The notes: generated by a model from the letters alone, not told the origin. A DNA stretch of 64,000 bases from Blastococcus saxobsidens DD2 (GCF_000284015.1 NC_016943.1:4629541-4693540); one strand, 5' to 3'; shown: positions 51,580-61,159, counted from the first letter of the stretch. Numbers and translations: made by a program.

Positions 51580-54500
51580 TCAGTACTGCACCTCCTGGTT
51601 GCGGCGGCGGATCACGGTCACTTCGTCGCGCTGGTTCCCGGTCGGCCCCAGGTAGTTGAAGGCGAACGCCAGCTGCGCGTAACCGCCGATCAGGTGTGTG
51701 GGCTTGAGGAACAGCCGGGTCAGGGAATTGTGGATGCCGCCGCGCTTGCCGGAGGTCTCCGTGAGCGGGACGTCGATGAGCCGGTCCTGCGCGTGGTGCA
51801 TGTAGACCGTCCCTTCCGGCATCCGGGCGGACACGATCGCCCGGGCCACCACGACGCCGTTGCGGTTGACCGCCTCGATCCAGTCGTTGTCCTTCACCCC
51901 GACCTTGGCGGCGTCCTGGACGCTCATCCAGATCGTCTGGCCGCCACGCGACAGCGACAACATGAACAGGTTGTCCTGGTACTCCGAGTGGATCGACCAC
52001 TTGTTGTGCGGGGTGAGATACCGGACGGTGATGCCCAGCTCGCCCTGCTCACCGACCTGCGGCTCACCGAACAGCGTGTGCATGTCCAGCGGCGGCCGGA
52101 ACACCGGCAGGTTCTCCCCCGCCTCGGTCATCCAGTCGTGGTCGAGGAAGAAGTGCTGCCGGCCGGTCAGGGTGTGCCAGGGCTTCAGCCGCTCCACGTT
52201 GATGGTGAACGGCGAGTACCGGCGGCCGCCGTGCTCGCTGCCCGACCACTCCGGCGAGGTGATCACCGGGGTGGGCGCCGCCTGCGTGTCGGCGAAGGTG
52301 ACCAGCTTGCCCTCGTGCTCGGCGGCCAGGTCGGCCATCCGCATCCCGGTGCGTTCCTCCGACCGGTGGAAACCCTGGGTGGCCAGCCGTCCGTTCGTCG
52401 TCCCGGACAGCGCCAGGATCGCCTCGCACCAGTGCACGTCCCGCGCCAAGGCCGGCCGGCCGGCCGCGACGCCGTCCCGGATGACGCCGTTCTTGTGCTT
52501 GAGGTACTCGACCTCCTTGTCCGGCATGGTGGTGACGCCCTTGGTCGTCAGGCCGAGCTCCTCCACCAGTGGCCCCAGCGCCGCCCACTTCTGCGCGACC
52601 GCGCCGTAGTCCCGTTCATGGACGACGAACTTCGGCATCGTCTTCCCCGGGACCGGGTCGCACTCCCCCGCCTTCCAGTCCCGCACCACCCCGCGCGGGT
52701 TGGCCAGTGCGTCGGGGGTGTCGTGCAGCAGCGGCAGCGCCATCAGGTCCTTGCGGACGCCGAGGTGCCTGGCGGCCAGCCGGCTGAACTGGCGGGCGAT
52801 GGTGCCGAAGGCCTCGAAGTCGGTGCGGGTCTCCCACGGCGGCGCGATGGCGGGGTTGAACGAGTGCACGTAGGGGTGCATGTCGGTGGTGTTGAGGTCG
52901 TGCTTCTCATACCAGGTGGCCGCCGGCAGCGTGATGTCGGAGTAGATCGTCGTGCTGGTCATCCGGAAGTCCAGCGCGAGCAGCAGGTCCAACTTGCCGG
53001 TGGGCGCCTCCTCCCGCCAGACCAGGTCCTTGGGCCGGGCTTCCGGCGGCGCCTCCTCGGCCCGGACAGCGTTGTCGGTGCCGAGCAGGTGCTTGAGGAA
53101 GTACTCGTTGCCCTTCGCCGAGGAGCCCAGCAGGTTGGCCCGCCAGATCGTCAGCACCCGCGGGAAGTTCTCCGGGGCGTCGGGATCCTCGGCGGCGAAC
53201 CGCAGGCTCCCGTCGCGGAGGCCGTCGATCACGTGCTCACCCGGTGCCTTCCCGGCGGCGGCGGCGTCGTCGGCCAGGTCCAGGGGGTTGCGGTTGAACG
53301 TGGGATAGGACGGCATCCAGCCCATGCGCGCCGACTGCGCGAGGACGTCGGCCGGCGTCTTGCCGTCGAAGCGACCCGTGCCCAGCGGCGAGGCGAACCC
53401 GTCCAGCGTCGTCTGGTCGTAGCGCCACTGGTCGGTGTGCAGGTACCAGTAGGCCGTCTGGATCATCTGCCGCGGCGGGCGCGCCCAGTCGAGAGCCGCG
53501 GCCACGGTCGAGTAGCCGGTGATCGGCCGGACCTTCTCCTGCCCGACGTAGTGCGCCCAGCCGCCACCGTTGACGCCCTGGCAGCCGGTCAACGTGGTCA
53601 GGGTCAGGAACGCCCGGTAGATCGTGTCGGAGTGGAACCAGTGGTTGGTCCGGCCCCCATGATGATCATGGAGCGGCCGCCGGAGTCCTCGGCGTTCTGC
53701 GCGAACTCCCGGCCGATCCGCGTCGCGGCGGCCGCCGTCACTCCGGTGAACTGCTCCTGCCAGGCCGGGGTGTACGGCTGCGAGGCGTCGTCCAGCCCGG
53801 CCGGCCACTCCCCCGGCAGACCCCGCCGGTCGACGCCGAACTGGGCGAGCAGCAGGTCGTACACCGTGGTCACCAGGTGCTTGCCGACCCGGCGCACCGG
53901 CACGCCGCGGCGCAGGGTGGCACCCTCGCCTCGGGCGGTGTCGAAGCGGGCCAGGTCGACCGTCACCGTCTCCGCCGCGCCGTCGTAGAGGCTCAGCAAC
54001 GGGTCGACGTCACCGAGATCGAGGTTCCACCTGCCCTTCCCGGCCTCACCGAAGCGGAAGCCGAGCGAGCCGTTGGGGACGTGCGGCTCGCCGGTCGCCG
54101 AGTCGACGAGCACGGTCTTGAACTCCGCGCCCTCCTCCAGGTCACCGAGGTCGGCGGCGGTGAGGAACTTGCCCGGCACGTAGCTGTCCCCGTGCGGGGT
54201 CAGGGTGAGCAGAAACGGGAGGTCGGAGTACCGCTTCACGTACTCCTGGAACCGCGGGACCTGCCGGTCGACGAAGAACTCCTTGAGGACGACGTGGCCC
54301 ATCGCCATCGCCAAGGCGCCGTCCGTGCCCGGGTGCGGGGCGAGCCAGTCGTCGGCGAACTTCGTCGCGTCGGAGTAGTCCGGGCTCATGACGACGACCT
54401 TCTGGCCGCGGTACCGGGCCTCGGTCATCCAGTGCGCGTCAGGGGTACGGGTGACCGGGACGTTGGAGCCCCACAGGATCAGGTAGGAGGCGTCCCACCA

Positions 54501-55292
54501 GTCGCCGGACTCCGGGACGTCGGTCTGGTCGCCGAACACCTGTGGCGAGGCGACCGGCAGGTCGGCGTACCAGTCGTAGAACGACAGCATCGGAGCCCCG
54601 ATCAGGGACATGAACCGGGCTCCGGCCGCGTGCGAGACCATCGACATCGCGGGGATCGGCGAGAAGCCGGCGACGCGGTCCGGCCCGTACTTCTTGATGG
54701 TGTGCACGTGGGCGGCGGCGATCATCTCGGTCGCCTCGTCCCAGGACGCCCGGACGAGGCCGCCCTTGCCGCGCTGTGACTTGTAGGTGCGTGCCTTCTC
54801 GGGGTCGTCGACGATGTCGCCCCACGCGAGGACCGGGTCGCCCAGGCGCTGCCGGGCCTCGCGGTACATCTGCAGCAGCGAGCCTCGGACGTACGGGTAA
54901 CGCACCCGCGTCGGCGAGTACGTGTACCAGGAGAACGCCGCGCCGCGAGGGCAGCCGCGCGGCTCGTACTCGGGGCGGTCGGGCCCGGTGGACGGGTAGT
55001 CGGTCTGCTGGGCCTCCCAGGTGATGATCCCGTCCTTGACGTACACCTTCCACGAGCACGAGCCCGTGCAGTTCACGCCGTGCGTGGAGCGGACGACCTT
55101 GTCGTGCGACCAGCGGTCGCGGTAGAAGCTGTCGGCGTCCCGTCCGCCGATCTGGTGCAGCGACCGCAGGTCGGCGCTGACCTCGCCCTTGCGGAAGAAT
55201 CGTGAGGTCTTCACCAGCGCCTCGGACACGCCGCCGTCGAATCCGGCGTGCCCGTCGGTGTTCTGCCGGCTGCCCTCAGGTGCGAGAGTCAC
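51580..55292 (-). pseudogene. narG: Respiratory nitrate reductase alpha subunit NarG, frameshifted
   Basis: This is the catalytic molybdo-bis(PGD) subunit. The GTG at 55292 has GAGAAGGAG upstream and starts TLAPEGSRQNTDGHAG. The N-terminal frame carries the FS0 4Fe-4S site HGVNCTGSCSW and YEPRGCPRGAAFSWY, and runs to RSMIIMGAG. The next residues expected, TNHWFHSDTIYRAFLTLTTLTGC, lie in another frame because one base is missing near 53649-53651 in the sequence GGGGGCCGGACC (coding strand). With it restored, the protein is 1237 residues, normal for NarG. Everything else is intact, so a sequencing indel is quite possible; as written, nitrate reduction would be lost. Confidence 0.92.
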
Positions 55293-55428
55293 GGCTCTCC
55301 TTCTCGGTCGTGTCCGTCTTGTTCCCGGCCATACCGCCCGCTCTCCTGCATCCCACCGGTCCCCGGGTGAAGTCGCATCCCGACGGGCGGCCACCGGCGT
55401 GTCCCCACACCCGCGGCCGCGATCCTGC

Positions 55429-55770
55429 TCAGCTCCTACGGGGGTGGCCTGCGACCAGGGGGGTGTCGGCGCCCACGACGCCGAGCTTCGCGGCCCCGCC
55501 GGGCGAGTGGAGGGGCTCGGCGCGGCCGGGCAGCGGTTCGGCGAAGAAGCGGGCGTTGTCGGCGGTGAAGACCGACCACCGGTCGGGGACGTCGTCCTCG
55601 TAGTAGATGGCCTCGACCGGGCAGACCGGCTCGCAGGCGCCGCAGTCGACGCATTCGTCGGGGTGGATGTAGAGCGCCCGCTCACCCTCGTAGATGCAGT
55701 CGACCGGGCACTCGTCGACGCAGGCGCGGTCGAGGACATCGATGCACGGTTCGGTGATCACGTATGTCAT
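55429..55770 (-). CDS. fdxA: 7Fe ferredoxin (FdxA type)
   Basis: This is a 113-residue ferredoxin with a 3Fe-4S/4Fe-4S pair. The first cluster motif is [21 protein letters not shown], with the loop typical of FdxA, and the second is [18 protein letters not shown]. The C-terminal extension ([14 protein letters not shown]) is standard. It lies upstream of narG on the same strand with a 136-base gap, so it may precede the nar operon or be transcribed on its own. It could supply electrons under anaerobic or nitrosative conditions. Confidence 0.92.
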   Translation of the reverse strand: MTYVITEPCIDVLDRACVDECPVDCIYEGERALYIHPDECVDCGACEPVCPVEAIYYEDDVPDRWSVFTADNARFFAEPLPGRAEPLHSPGGAAKLGVVGADTPLVAGHPRRS

Positions 55771-55827
55771 CCGACGCTCCTCGGGGTCCCGCAGCGTGGC
55801 CGTCGGTTCGGAGCGTAGCCGCCCTCC

Positions 55828-56565
55828 TTATTCGTTGCCCAGCGACTCCACCCGCTGCCGCCGGTCCGGTGCCGGTGGACCAGGGACCTCGGCCATGCAC
55901 AACTCGGGGGCGACGAACGGCTGCAGCAGGGCAGAGTCGGCGATCACGGTGAACCCGAAGCGGGACAGAGCTCCCCGCATCAGGCCGAGGTGCACCGAGC
56001 ACACGACCTCAGGGTGGGCCCGGGCCACGTCCCGGAACGGGCACCGCTCGAGCGCCACCCGGAACCGGTTCGGCTCCGCGTCGACCCGGCGCGGCGCGAA
56101 ACCGAGTCGGCCGAACAGCTCGTCGAGGCCGCCGACGGCCTGCTCCCAGGTGAGCTCCGCCGGTTCGGGCACCTGGCGCTCGGCCCACCGTCGACCGGCC
56201 TCCTCGGCTCGCTGTCGGCCACCCTCTCCGCCCGTGTCCAGCGCACCGGCGAGCAGTTCGGCGAGCTCCCGGTGCCCCTGACCGGGTCCGCCCTCCGTCA
56301 CCGCCGCGTACCAGTGCCGGGGCCGACCCGGCCCTGCCGGCAGCTGCGGCGTCCGGACGACGAGCCCCGCCGCCTCGAGCACGCGGAGGTGGGTCCTCGC
56401 CGTCGTCACGTGGAGGCCGACCGCGGCCGCCAGCTCGCCGACGGCGACGGGCCGGCCGGCCGAGCGCAGCACCTCGACGATCCGCCGGCGGGACCGCACG
56501 GCGAGCGCCACGTGCCGCGGCTCGGCGAGGTCGTCGATGACGACCGCGGGCGGGCGGTCGGACAT
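55828..56565 (-). CDS. HTH regulator with SufR-like cysteine pattern
   Basis: This is a 245-residue regulator with an N-terminal winged helix (RRIVEVLRSAGRPVAVGELAAAVGLHVTTARTHLRVLEAAGLV) and a C-terminal sensor. The sensor has cysteines spaced as in SufR-type iron-sulfur regulators: RCPFRDVARAHPEVVCSVHLGL, then a third in APELCMAEV. It is a clear paralogue of the protein at 61158-61886. Position beside the ferredoxin, nar genes and hemerythrins suggests it senses oxygen, NO or iron-sulfur status; this is inference. ATG at 56565 is preferred; 56574 is also possible. Confidence 0.78.
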   Translation of the reverse strand: MSDRPPAVVIDDLAEPRHVALAVRSRRRIVEVLRSAGRPVAVGELAAAVGLHVTTARTHLRVLEAAGLVVRTPQLPAGPGRPRHWYAAVTEGGPGQGHRELAELLAGALDTGGEGGRQRAEEAGRRWAERQVPEPAELTWEQAVGGLDELFGRLGFAPRRVDAEPNRFRVALERCPFRDVARAHPEVVCSVHLGLMRGALSRFGFTVIADSALLQPFVAPELCMAEVPGPPAPDRRQRVESLGNE

Positions 56566-56696
56566 GATCACCATTCTGGTCGGGAACCGGGACGTCCGCT
56601 CGCCGCGCGCCCGTACCCGGGGATCCGCCGGACGACGGCCCGTTCGCCGTCGGCGGGTCGTTGGGCCACCATGGGCTGGTGGATGACCGAGGACCC

Positions 56697-57038
56697 GTGA
56701 ACCTGGACGAACTGGCCACCGAGCTGCTCGCCGACGCCGCGATGCAGAACGCCTTGCGCGCCGCGCACACGCTCCCACACCCCGTGGACGGTCTGCGGCA
56801 GACGGTGATCGCCCTGATCAGGAATCAGGACCTGGCCGAGCACGAGAGCCCGGGACCGGCGACGCTCCTGGTGCTCCGCGGCCGGGTCCGGTTGGTCGCG
56901 GGCGAGCAGACCGAGGTCCTCGCCGCGCACCAGATCAGCCCCATCCCCAACCGGCGGCACAGCCTCCACGCCGACGAGGACTCGGTCGTCCTGCTCAGCG
57001 TCGCGATCCCGCAACGCGCGCCCACCGGTACTCGCTGA
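56697..57038 (+). CDS. Cupin-domain protein
   Basis: This is a 113-residue single cupin. Core strands are GPATLLVLRGRVRLVAGEQTEVLAAHQISPIPNRRHSLHADEDSVVLLSV; the first metal motif is degenerate (no HxH pair) and one His remains near RRHSLHA. GTG at 56697 has GAGG upstream; a TTG at 56661 would extend it. It is divergent from the cysteine regulator. Similar small cupins occur beside anaerobic or NO-response genes, but their role is unknown. Confidence 0.72.
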   Translation: MNLDELATELLADAAMQNALRAAHTLPHPVDGLRQTVIALIRNQDLAEHESPGPATLLVLRGRVRLVAGEQTEVLAAHQISPIPNRRHSLHADEDSVVLLSVAIPQRAPTGTR

Positions 57039-57067
57039 CCGGGCGTCCCGGCGACCCTGTTTTTCTC

Positions 57068-57087
57068 ACGGCGCATGTTGTAGAAAA
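57068..57087 (+). promoter_or_regulatory. Candidate shared operator upstream of the hemerythrin gene
   Basis: ACGGCGCATGTTGTAGAAAA lies 36 bases before the hemerythrin ATG. It matches ACGGTGCATACCGTGGAAAA at 61146-61165 in 15 of 20 positions, including the ACGG-GCAT core and the GAAAA tail. TTTTCT and AGAAAA also form an inverted repeat around it (57061-57066 and 57082-57087). It is a candidate site for one of the two cysteine regulators. Confidence 0.5.
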
Positions 57088-57122
57088 GGTGTGACCCAAC
57101 GACGCACCGCCAGGAGTCCGCC

Positions 57123-57596
57123 ATGACCACGAGCCTCGACCTCATCACCGCCGCTGCCGAGATCCACCACGAGGACCTCCGCGACCGGCTCGTCCGGCAC
57201 ACCCAGTCGGTGATCACGGCGGTGACCGCCCACTGGCCGTACGAGCCGGCACGCCAGGACCTCGTCGACTTCCTGAACGACGAGCTGCTCGCGCACACCG
57301 AGGTCGAGGAAGGCCTCGTGTACACCGCCGGGGAGAACGACCGGACCGCGCTGCTCGTGGCCGCGATGCTCGACGAGCACCGGATGATGGGCGCCCTGGT
57401 GCGCGAGATCGAGCAGGCGACCGACGGCATCGACGTCGCCCTCGCCGCAGGAGCGCTGGTCGTGCTGTACGACGTGTGCGTCCACCAGGAGAACCGGTAC
57501 CTGCTGCCCGCCCTCGCCGACGCGGGAGTGAACCTGACCGCGCTCGTGGAGGACGTTCCCGAGATCGTGGGGACGGCGAGGGCCGCCGCCCGGTGA
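57123..57596 (+). CDS. Hemerythrin HHE-domain protein
   Basis: This is a 157-residue four-helix di-iron protein. Metal ligands are in EIHHEDLRDRL, LLAHTEVEEGLVY, AMLDEHRMMGALV and VCVHQENRYLLPAL. It probably binds oxygen or NO, or repairs iron-sulfur clusters. AGGAG precedes the ATG at 57123. Up to 380 bases of it are antisense to the unusual run-on of the convergent acyl-CoA dehydrogenase frame. The candidate operator upstream suggests regulation with the cluster at 60-63 kb. Confidence 0.86.
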   Translation: MTTSLDLITAAAEIHHEDLRDRLVRHTQSVITAVTAHWPYEPARQDLVDFLNDELLAHTEVEEGLVYTAGENDRTALLVAAMLDEHRMMGALVREIEQATDGIDVALAAGALVVLYDVCVHQENRYLLPALADAGVNLTALVEDVPEIVGTARAAAR

Positions 57597-58884
57597 GGGC
57601 CCCCTCCGCAGGCTCTGCGCGCTGACGCCGCCTGGGGGGCCGCCCACAGGGCGTGACCAGGTGCGGCGGCAGTTCCGGCTCCCGTCGCAGCTCGGCCTTG
57701 GCGATCGACCGGACGTGCACCTCGTCGGGCCCGTCGAAGATGCGCATCGCCCGGTGCCACGCGTACATCGCCGCCAGCGGGGTCACGTCGGTGATCCCGG
57801 CGCCGCCGTGCACCTGGATGGCCCGGTCGATCACCCGGGTGGCGGCACGGGGAACCGCCACCTTGGCCATGGCGACCAGGGAACGGGCCGCCTTGTTGCC
57901 CTCGGTGTCGATGACGTGGCTGGCGTGGTGGCAGAGCAGCCGGGCCTGGTCGATCTCCAGCCGGGACTCGGCGATCTGCTGCTGGACGACGCCATGCTCG
58001 GCGAGGTGCCGGCCGAAGACGACCCGCTCCTTGGCCCGGGCGGCCATCAGCGCGAGGGCGCGCTCGGCGGCGCCCAAGGCCCGCATGCAGTGGTGGATCC
58101 GGCCGGGACCGAGCCGGGCCTGGGCGGCGGCGAAGCCCCCACCCTCCTCGCCGATCACGTTCGTCACCGGCACCCGCACCTGGGAGAAGACCACCTCGGC
58201 GTGCCCGTGCTGGTCGTGGTGCCCGAGCACCGGGTAGTCGCGGACGACGGTGACGCCGGGGGTGTCCCGCGGGACGAGCACCATCGTCTGCTGCCGGTGC
58301 GGCGGAGCACCCGGGTCGGTCTTCCCCATGAGGACGAAGAAGGCGCACCGCGGGTCCATGGTGCCGCTGGTCCACCACTTCCGGCCGTTGATCACGTACT
58401 CGTCGCTGTCGCGGTCGATCCGCGTGGCGATGTTCGTCGCGTCACTGCTGGCCACGTCCGGCTCCGTCATGGCGAAGGCCGAGCGGATCTCCCCGGCCAG
58501 CAGCGGTTCGAGCCACCCCCGCTTCTGTTCGTCGGTGCCGAGCAGGTGGAGCAGTTCCATGTTGCCGGTGTCCGGTGCGGCGCAGTTGATCGCCTCGGGG
58601 GCAAGCTCCAGGCTCCATCCCGACAGCTCCGCGATCGGTGCGTACTCCAGTTGCGTGAGGCCGGACTCGGCGGGCAGGAAGAGGTTCCACAACCCCCGGG
58701 CGCGGGCCCGGTCCTTGAGCACCTCGATGATCGGCGGCGCCTCGTGGTCGTCGGCGCCGGCAGCCCGACGGTGGGCCAGGTACTCGGTCTCGGCCGGCAG
58801 CACCTGCTCCCGCATGAACGCGACCATGGCCTCGCGCAGCTCGCGTGCGCGGGGTGAGGGCGAGGGCAGCTCGTACACCGGCAT
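57214..58884 (-). CDS. Acyl-CoA dehydrogenase with abnormal C-terminal run-on
   Basis: The FAD-dependent acyl-CoA dehydrogenase starts at ATG 58884 (MPVYELPSPSPRARELREAM). It carries [46 protein letters not shown] and [18 protein letters not shown], matching the enzyme at 33647. Family homology ends near AKAELRREPELPPHLVTP, at about 57660. No stop occurs there. The frame runs on for about 145 Arg/Pro/Ser-rich residues, antisense to the hemerythrin gene, until 57214. The other two frames are also open here, so one indel alone would not restore an early stop. The tail is probably not meaningful protein. Confidence 0.78.
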   Translation of the reverse strand: MPVYELPSPSPRARELREAMVAFMREQVLPAETEYLAHRRAAGADDHEAPPIIEVLKDRARARGLWNLFLPAESGLTQLEYAPIAELSGWSLELAPEAINCAAPDTGNMELLHLLGTDEQKRGWLEPLLAGEIRSAFAMTEPDVASSDATNIATRIDRDSDEYVINGRKWWTSGTMDPRCAFFVLMGKTDPGAPPHRQQTMVLVPRDTPGVTVVRDYPVLGHHDQHGHAEVVFSQVRVPVTNVIGEEGGGFAAAQARLGPGRIHHCMRALGAAERALALMAARAKERVVFGRHLAEHGVVQQQIAESRLEIDQARLLCHHASHVIDTEGNKAARSLVAMAKVAVPRAATRVIDRAIQVHGGAGITDVTPLAAMYAWHRAMRIFDGPDEVHVRSIAKAELRREPELPPHLVTPCGRPPRRRQRAEPAEGALTGRRPSPSPRSRERPPRARSGSLPRRRGRAAGTGSPGGRTRRTARPALLRRGRRRCRRSPARSRAPGRPSSGARRASRPRAARSGRSPRRCTRGLPRPRCARAARRSGSRRGPGVPARTASGRSPP

Positions 58885-58939
58885 GGGGCCTCCGATCGGA
58901 CCTGGCACGACGAGCGTCGCGCTCGACGAGCATCCAGGG

Positions 58940-59725
58940 TCAGGCGCCGGCGCGCACCGCCTGGACGAGCGCGGCCGGCTGCAGCTGGGCCGGGCCGAGC
59001 AGTTCGCCGTCCAGCAGAACGGTGGGAGTGCTGGTGACGCCGTCCCGGCTAGCCTGGTCGGTGACCGTGCGGGTCCAGTCCTCGTAGACCAGGTCGCGGA
59101 TACCGCGCTCGACGTCCGCACCCGAGGCTCCGGCTCGCCCGGCGAGCGCGATCAGCTCGTCGTCGGTGAGCCCGGGCGTCCCCTCGACCGGCTGCCGCTC
59201 GTAGAGCATCCCGGCGAACCGGACGAAGGCCTCCGGGCCGGCGGCGTCGACCACGACCCCGGCGGCGTTGAGCGAGCGGGTCGAGTACCGGTCCGGGGAG
59301 ACCTGGTCGAGGAAGGCCATCGGGTGGTACCGCACCCGGGCACTGCCGTCGGCGACCAGTTGCGCGATCGTCTCGGCGTCGAGAGCCTCGAACCGGGCGC
59401 ACGCCGGGCACTGGAAGTCCTCGTAGACGTCGAAGGTCACCGGGGCGTCCGCCCGGCCCACCTCGATCGCCGTGCCGCCGTCGACGGTGTTCGCCGGCAC
59501 GGCGGCGTCCGGCGACGACGAGGTCCGGTACGACTGGGCGACGATGGCCAGGACGACCGCCGCGACGAGCAGGACCGAGCCGACGATCGCGCCCGCCAGG
59601 GTCCTCCGGCGCCGGGCGGCACGGGCACGCGTCGCGGCCTCCTCGGCCCGCCTGGCGGCGATCCGCTGACGAGCGGTGGCCTTCTTCCCGTGCGGGGGTC
59701 GGTGGGCGAGCTGGTCAACGGACAC
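58940..59725 (-). CDS. Membrane-anchored DsbA-like thioredoxin-fold protein
   Basis: This is a 261-residue protein with a basic cytoplasmic N terminus (KKATARQRIAARRAEEAATR), one transmembrane helix (TLAGAIVGSVLLVAAVVLAIVA) and an extracytoplasmic DsbA-type thioredoxin domain with the active site YEDFQCPACARFE (C-P-A-C) and the cis-Pro loop TSTPTVLLDG. It would catalyse disulfide exchange in secreted or membrane redox proteins. The GTG at 59725 overlaps the upstream MauE gene by 11 bases. MauE-DsbA pairs help mature periplasmic redox enzymes, here perhaps the copper oxidase encoded at 63021. Confidence 0.85.
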   Translation of the reverse strand: MSVDQLAHRPPHGKKATARQRIAARRAEEAATRARAARRRRTLAGAIVGSVLLVAAVVLAIVAQSYRTSSSPDAAVPANTVDGGTAIEVGRADAPVTFDVYEDFQCPACARFEALDAETIAQLVADGSARVRYHPMAFLDQVSPDRYSTRSLNAAGVVVDAAGPEAFVRFAGMLYERQPVEGTPGLTDDELIALAGRAGASGADVERGIRDLVYEDWTRTVTDQASRDGVTSTPTVLLDGELLGPAQLQPAALVQAVRAGA

Positions 59726-60278
59726 GGGTGTTCTCCGAGATCGCGAGGGGAACCGGAGACTCGGCGTCGTCCGGACGTGGGTGTGCGGGCGGCGCGCCGC
59801 CCAGGGCGAGACGGGACCGGGGCCGGCGGGCCAGCAGCAGGGCGATGCCCAGCAGTGCGAGGTCGCGCAGCATCTCGCCGGGATAGGGGGTGTCGGCGGT
59901 CGCGACCACACCACCGCCGCCGAAGCAGCCGCAGTCGATCCGCAGCCCGCGTGCCCAGGCGGAGGCGACCCCGGCCATGAAGACGACGAGCAGGAGGGCG
60001 ACCGACAGCGCGGCGGTCCGCACGAACACCCCGGCGAGCAGGGCCAGGCCGACGGCGATCTCGAGGACCGGCAGGCCGAACGCCACGGGCGCGACCAGCG
60101 GCTCGGGCAGCAGCTGGTAGGCACGGACGGCACGGACGGCGGCCGCCGGGTCGGGGACCTTCAGCGCTCCGGCGACGAGGAGCACGCCGCCGAGGAGCAG
60201 CCGTCCGGCGGTCGCCGACCACGGCCCGACGGCTCGGCGGGCCCCCGCCGAGCCGCCCCCGACCTCGACGTCAGGCAC
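59715..60278 (-). CDS. MauE/DoxX-family membrane protein
   Basis: This is a 187-residue protein with four helices. The MauE features are GRLLLGGVLLVAGALKVPDP, the helix VLEIAVGLALLAGVFVR, and the external cysteine motif RIDCGCFGGGG, which can form a redox disulfide that passes oxidising equivalents to the DsbA-like partner. Its start overlaps the end of the hemerythrin-DUF2249 gene by eight bases and its end overlaps the DsbA-like gene, so the three are a tightly coupled operon. Confidence 0.87.
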   Translation of the reverse strand: MPDVEVGGGSAGARRAVGPWSATAGRLLLGGVLLVAGALKVPDPAAAVRAVRAYQLLPEPLVAPVAFGLPVLEIAVGLALLAGVFVRTAALSVALLLVVFMAGVASAWARGLRIDCGCFGGGGVVATADTPYPGEMLRDLALLGIALLLARRPRSRLALGGAPPAHPRPDDAESPVPLAISENTRVR

Positions 60279-61095
60279 GGGTCAGCCGGAGCCGCCACGC
60301 GTCCGGACCGCGCTCCTCGTAGTCCACGGCCAGGGCGCCGCCCGCGCGGGCGGAGAGCTGGCGGAGCAGCGGCAGCGGGTCGTGCGGCGCCACCAGCAGC
60401 AACGAGCCGCCGTCGGGGACGGCGTCGAAGGCCCCGAACACCGTGGCGTGGCGGATGGCGTGCGGTACCGCCCGGACGTCGAGGACCGGGATGTCGTCGT
60501 CGTCGTGGCCGCCGCAGCCGCAGCTGCCCTTCGCCGGCACCGGCGGGACGGCGGCATCGTGGTCGTGGTCGTGATCGTGGCCGCCCTCGCCCAGGAGTTC
60601 GTGCATCCCGGCGAGGACGCCGGCGAGCGAGACGGCCGGATCGGCGGCGAGCACCGGCAGCACGAGGTCGTTCTCCTTGGCCAGGTGTGCGTCGAAGAGC
60701 ACGCGCAGGGCGTGACCGCCGGCCGCCGCGGCGGCCGGTTCCACGGCCCGGTCCAGTTCCCGCACCAGCTCCTCGAGCACCCGGTGCTCGGCGGTCATCG
60801 CCTCGACGAGGAGCCGGAGCCGCTCGGACCGGGCGGCGGCCGGGTAGAGCGCCCGCTCCTCGGCCGCGGCGTGCGGCAGCAGGTCGCCGCCGAGGAAGCC
60901 CAGCGCGGCGGCGCGGGCCTGGCGGAAGCCGGCGGCACCGGGCGCGGTGGCGGCGGCGAGCAGGGCGTCGACGTGGACGGCCAGCCGGCCGGCCAGTTCG
61001 GCGTGGTGCTGCCGGACGGCCTCGATGGCAGCGGCGTCGTCAGCATCGGAGGCCAGGACCATGTCGATGGCGCCTGGCGGCAGGGTGGTGGTCAC
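60271..61095 (-). CDS. Hemerythrin HHE domain fused to DUF2249 through a metal-binding linker
   Basis: This is a 274-residue two-domain protein. The N-terminal HHE domain has VRQHHAELAGRL, LLPHAAAEERALYP, MTAEHRVLEELV and FDAHLAKENDLVLPVL. A striking linker follows, GGHDHDHDHD then GSCGCGGHDDDD, rich in His, Asp and three Cys, likely to bind metal. The C-terminal DUF2249 domain (VLDVRAVPHAIRHATVFGAF to LRLTRA) is a SirA-like fold that usually accompanies denitrification genes. GTG at 61095 has AAGGAGG. It is divergent from the second cysteine regulator, whose operator lies between them. Confidence 0.88.
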   Translation of the reverse strand: MTTTLPPGAIDMVLASDADDAAAIEAVRQHHAELAGRLAVHVDALLAAATAPGAAGFRQARAAALGFLGGDLLPHAAAEERALYPAAARSERLRLLVEAMTAEHRVLEELVRELDRAVEPAAAAAGGHALRVLFDAHLAKENDLVLPVLAADPAVSLAGVLAGMHELLGEGGHDHDHDHDAAVPPVPAKGSCGCGGHDDDDIPVLDVRAVPHAIRHATVFGAFDAVPDGGSLLLVAPHDPLPLLRQLSARAGGALAVDYEERGPDAWRLRLTRA

Positions 61096-61145
61096 GGATT
61101 CCTCCTTCTCGACGGCCCCGCTGGCCGACTGCCGCAGAATTTACT

Positions 61146-61159
61146 ACGGTGCATACCGT
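61146..61159. promoter_or_regulatory. Perfect palindrome overlapping the regulator start
   Basis: ACGGT-GCAT-ACCGT is a perfect 14-base palindrome that overlaps the GTG start of the regulator gene and sits 51 bases from the divergent hemerythrin-DUF2249 start. That position suits autorepression and control of both directions. The same core occurs at 57068 before the other hemerythrin gene. Confidence 0.6.

Noticed and set aside
53641..53660. Programmed ribosomal frameshifting in narG
   Set aside because: No slippery heptamer with downstream pseudoknot is evident and NarG is not known to use frameshifting; a missing base is simpler.
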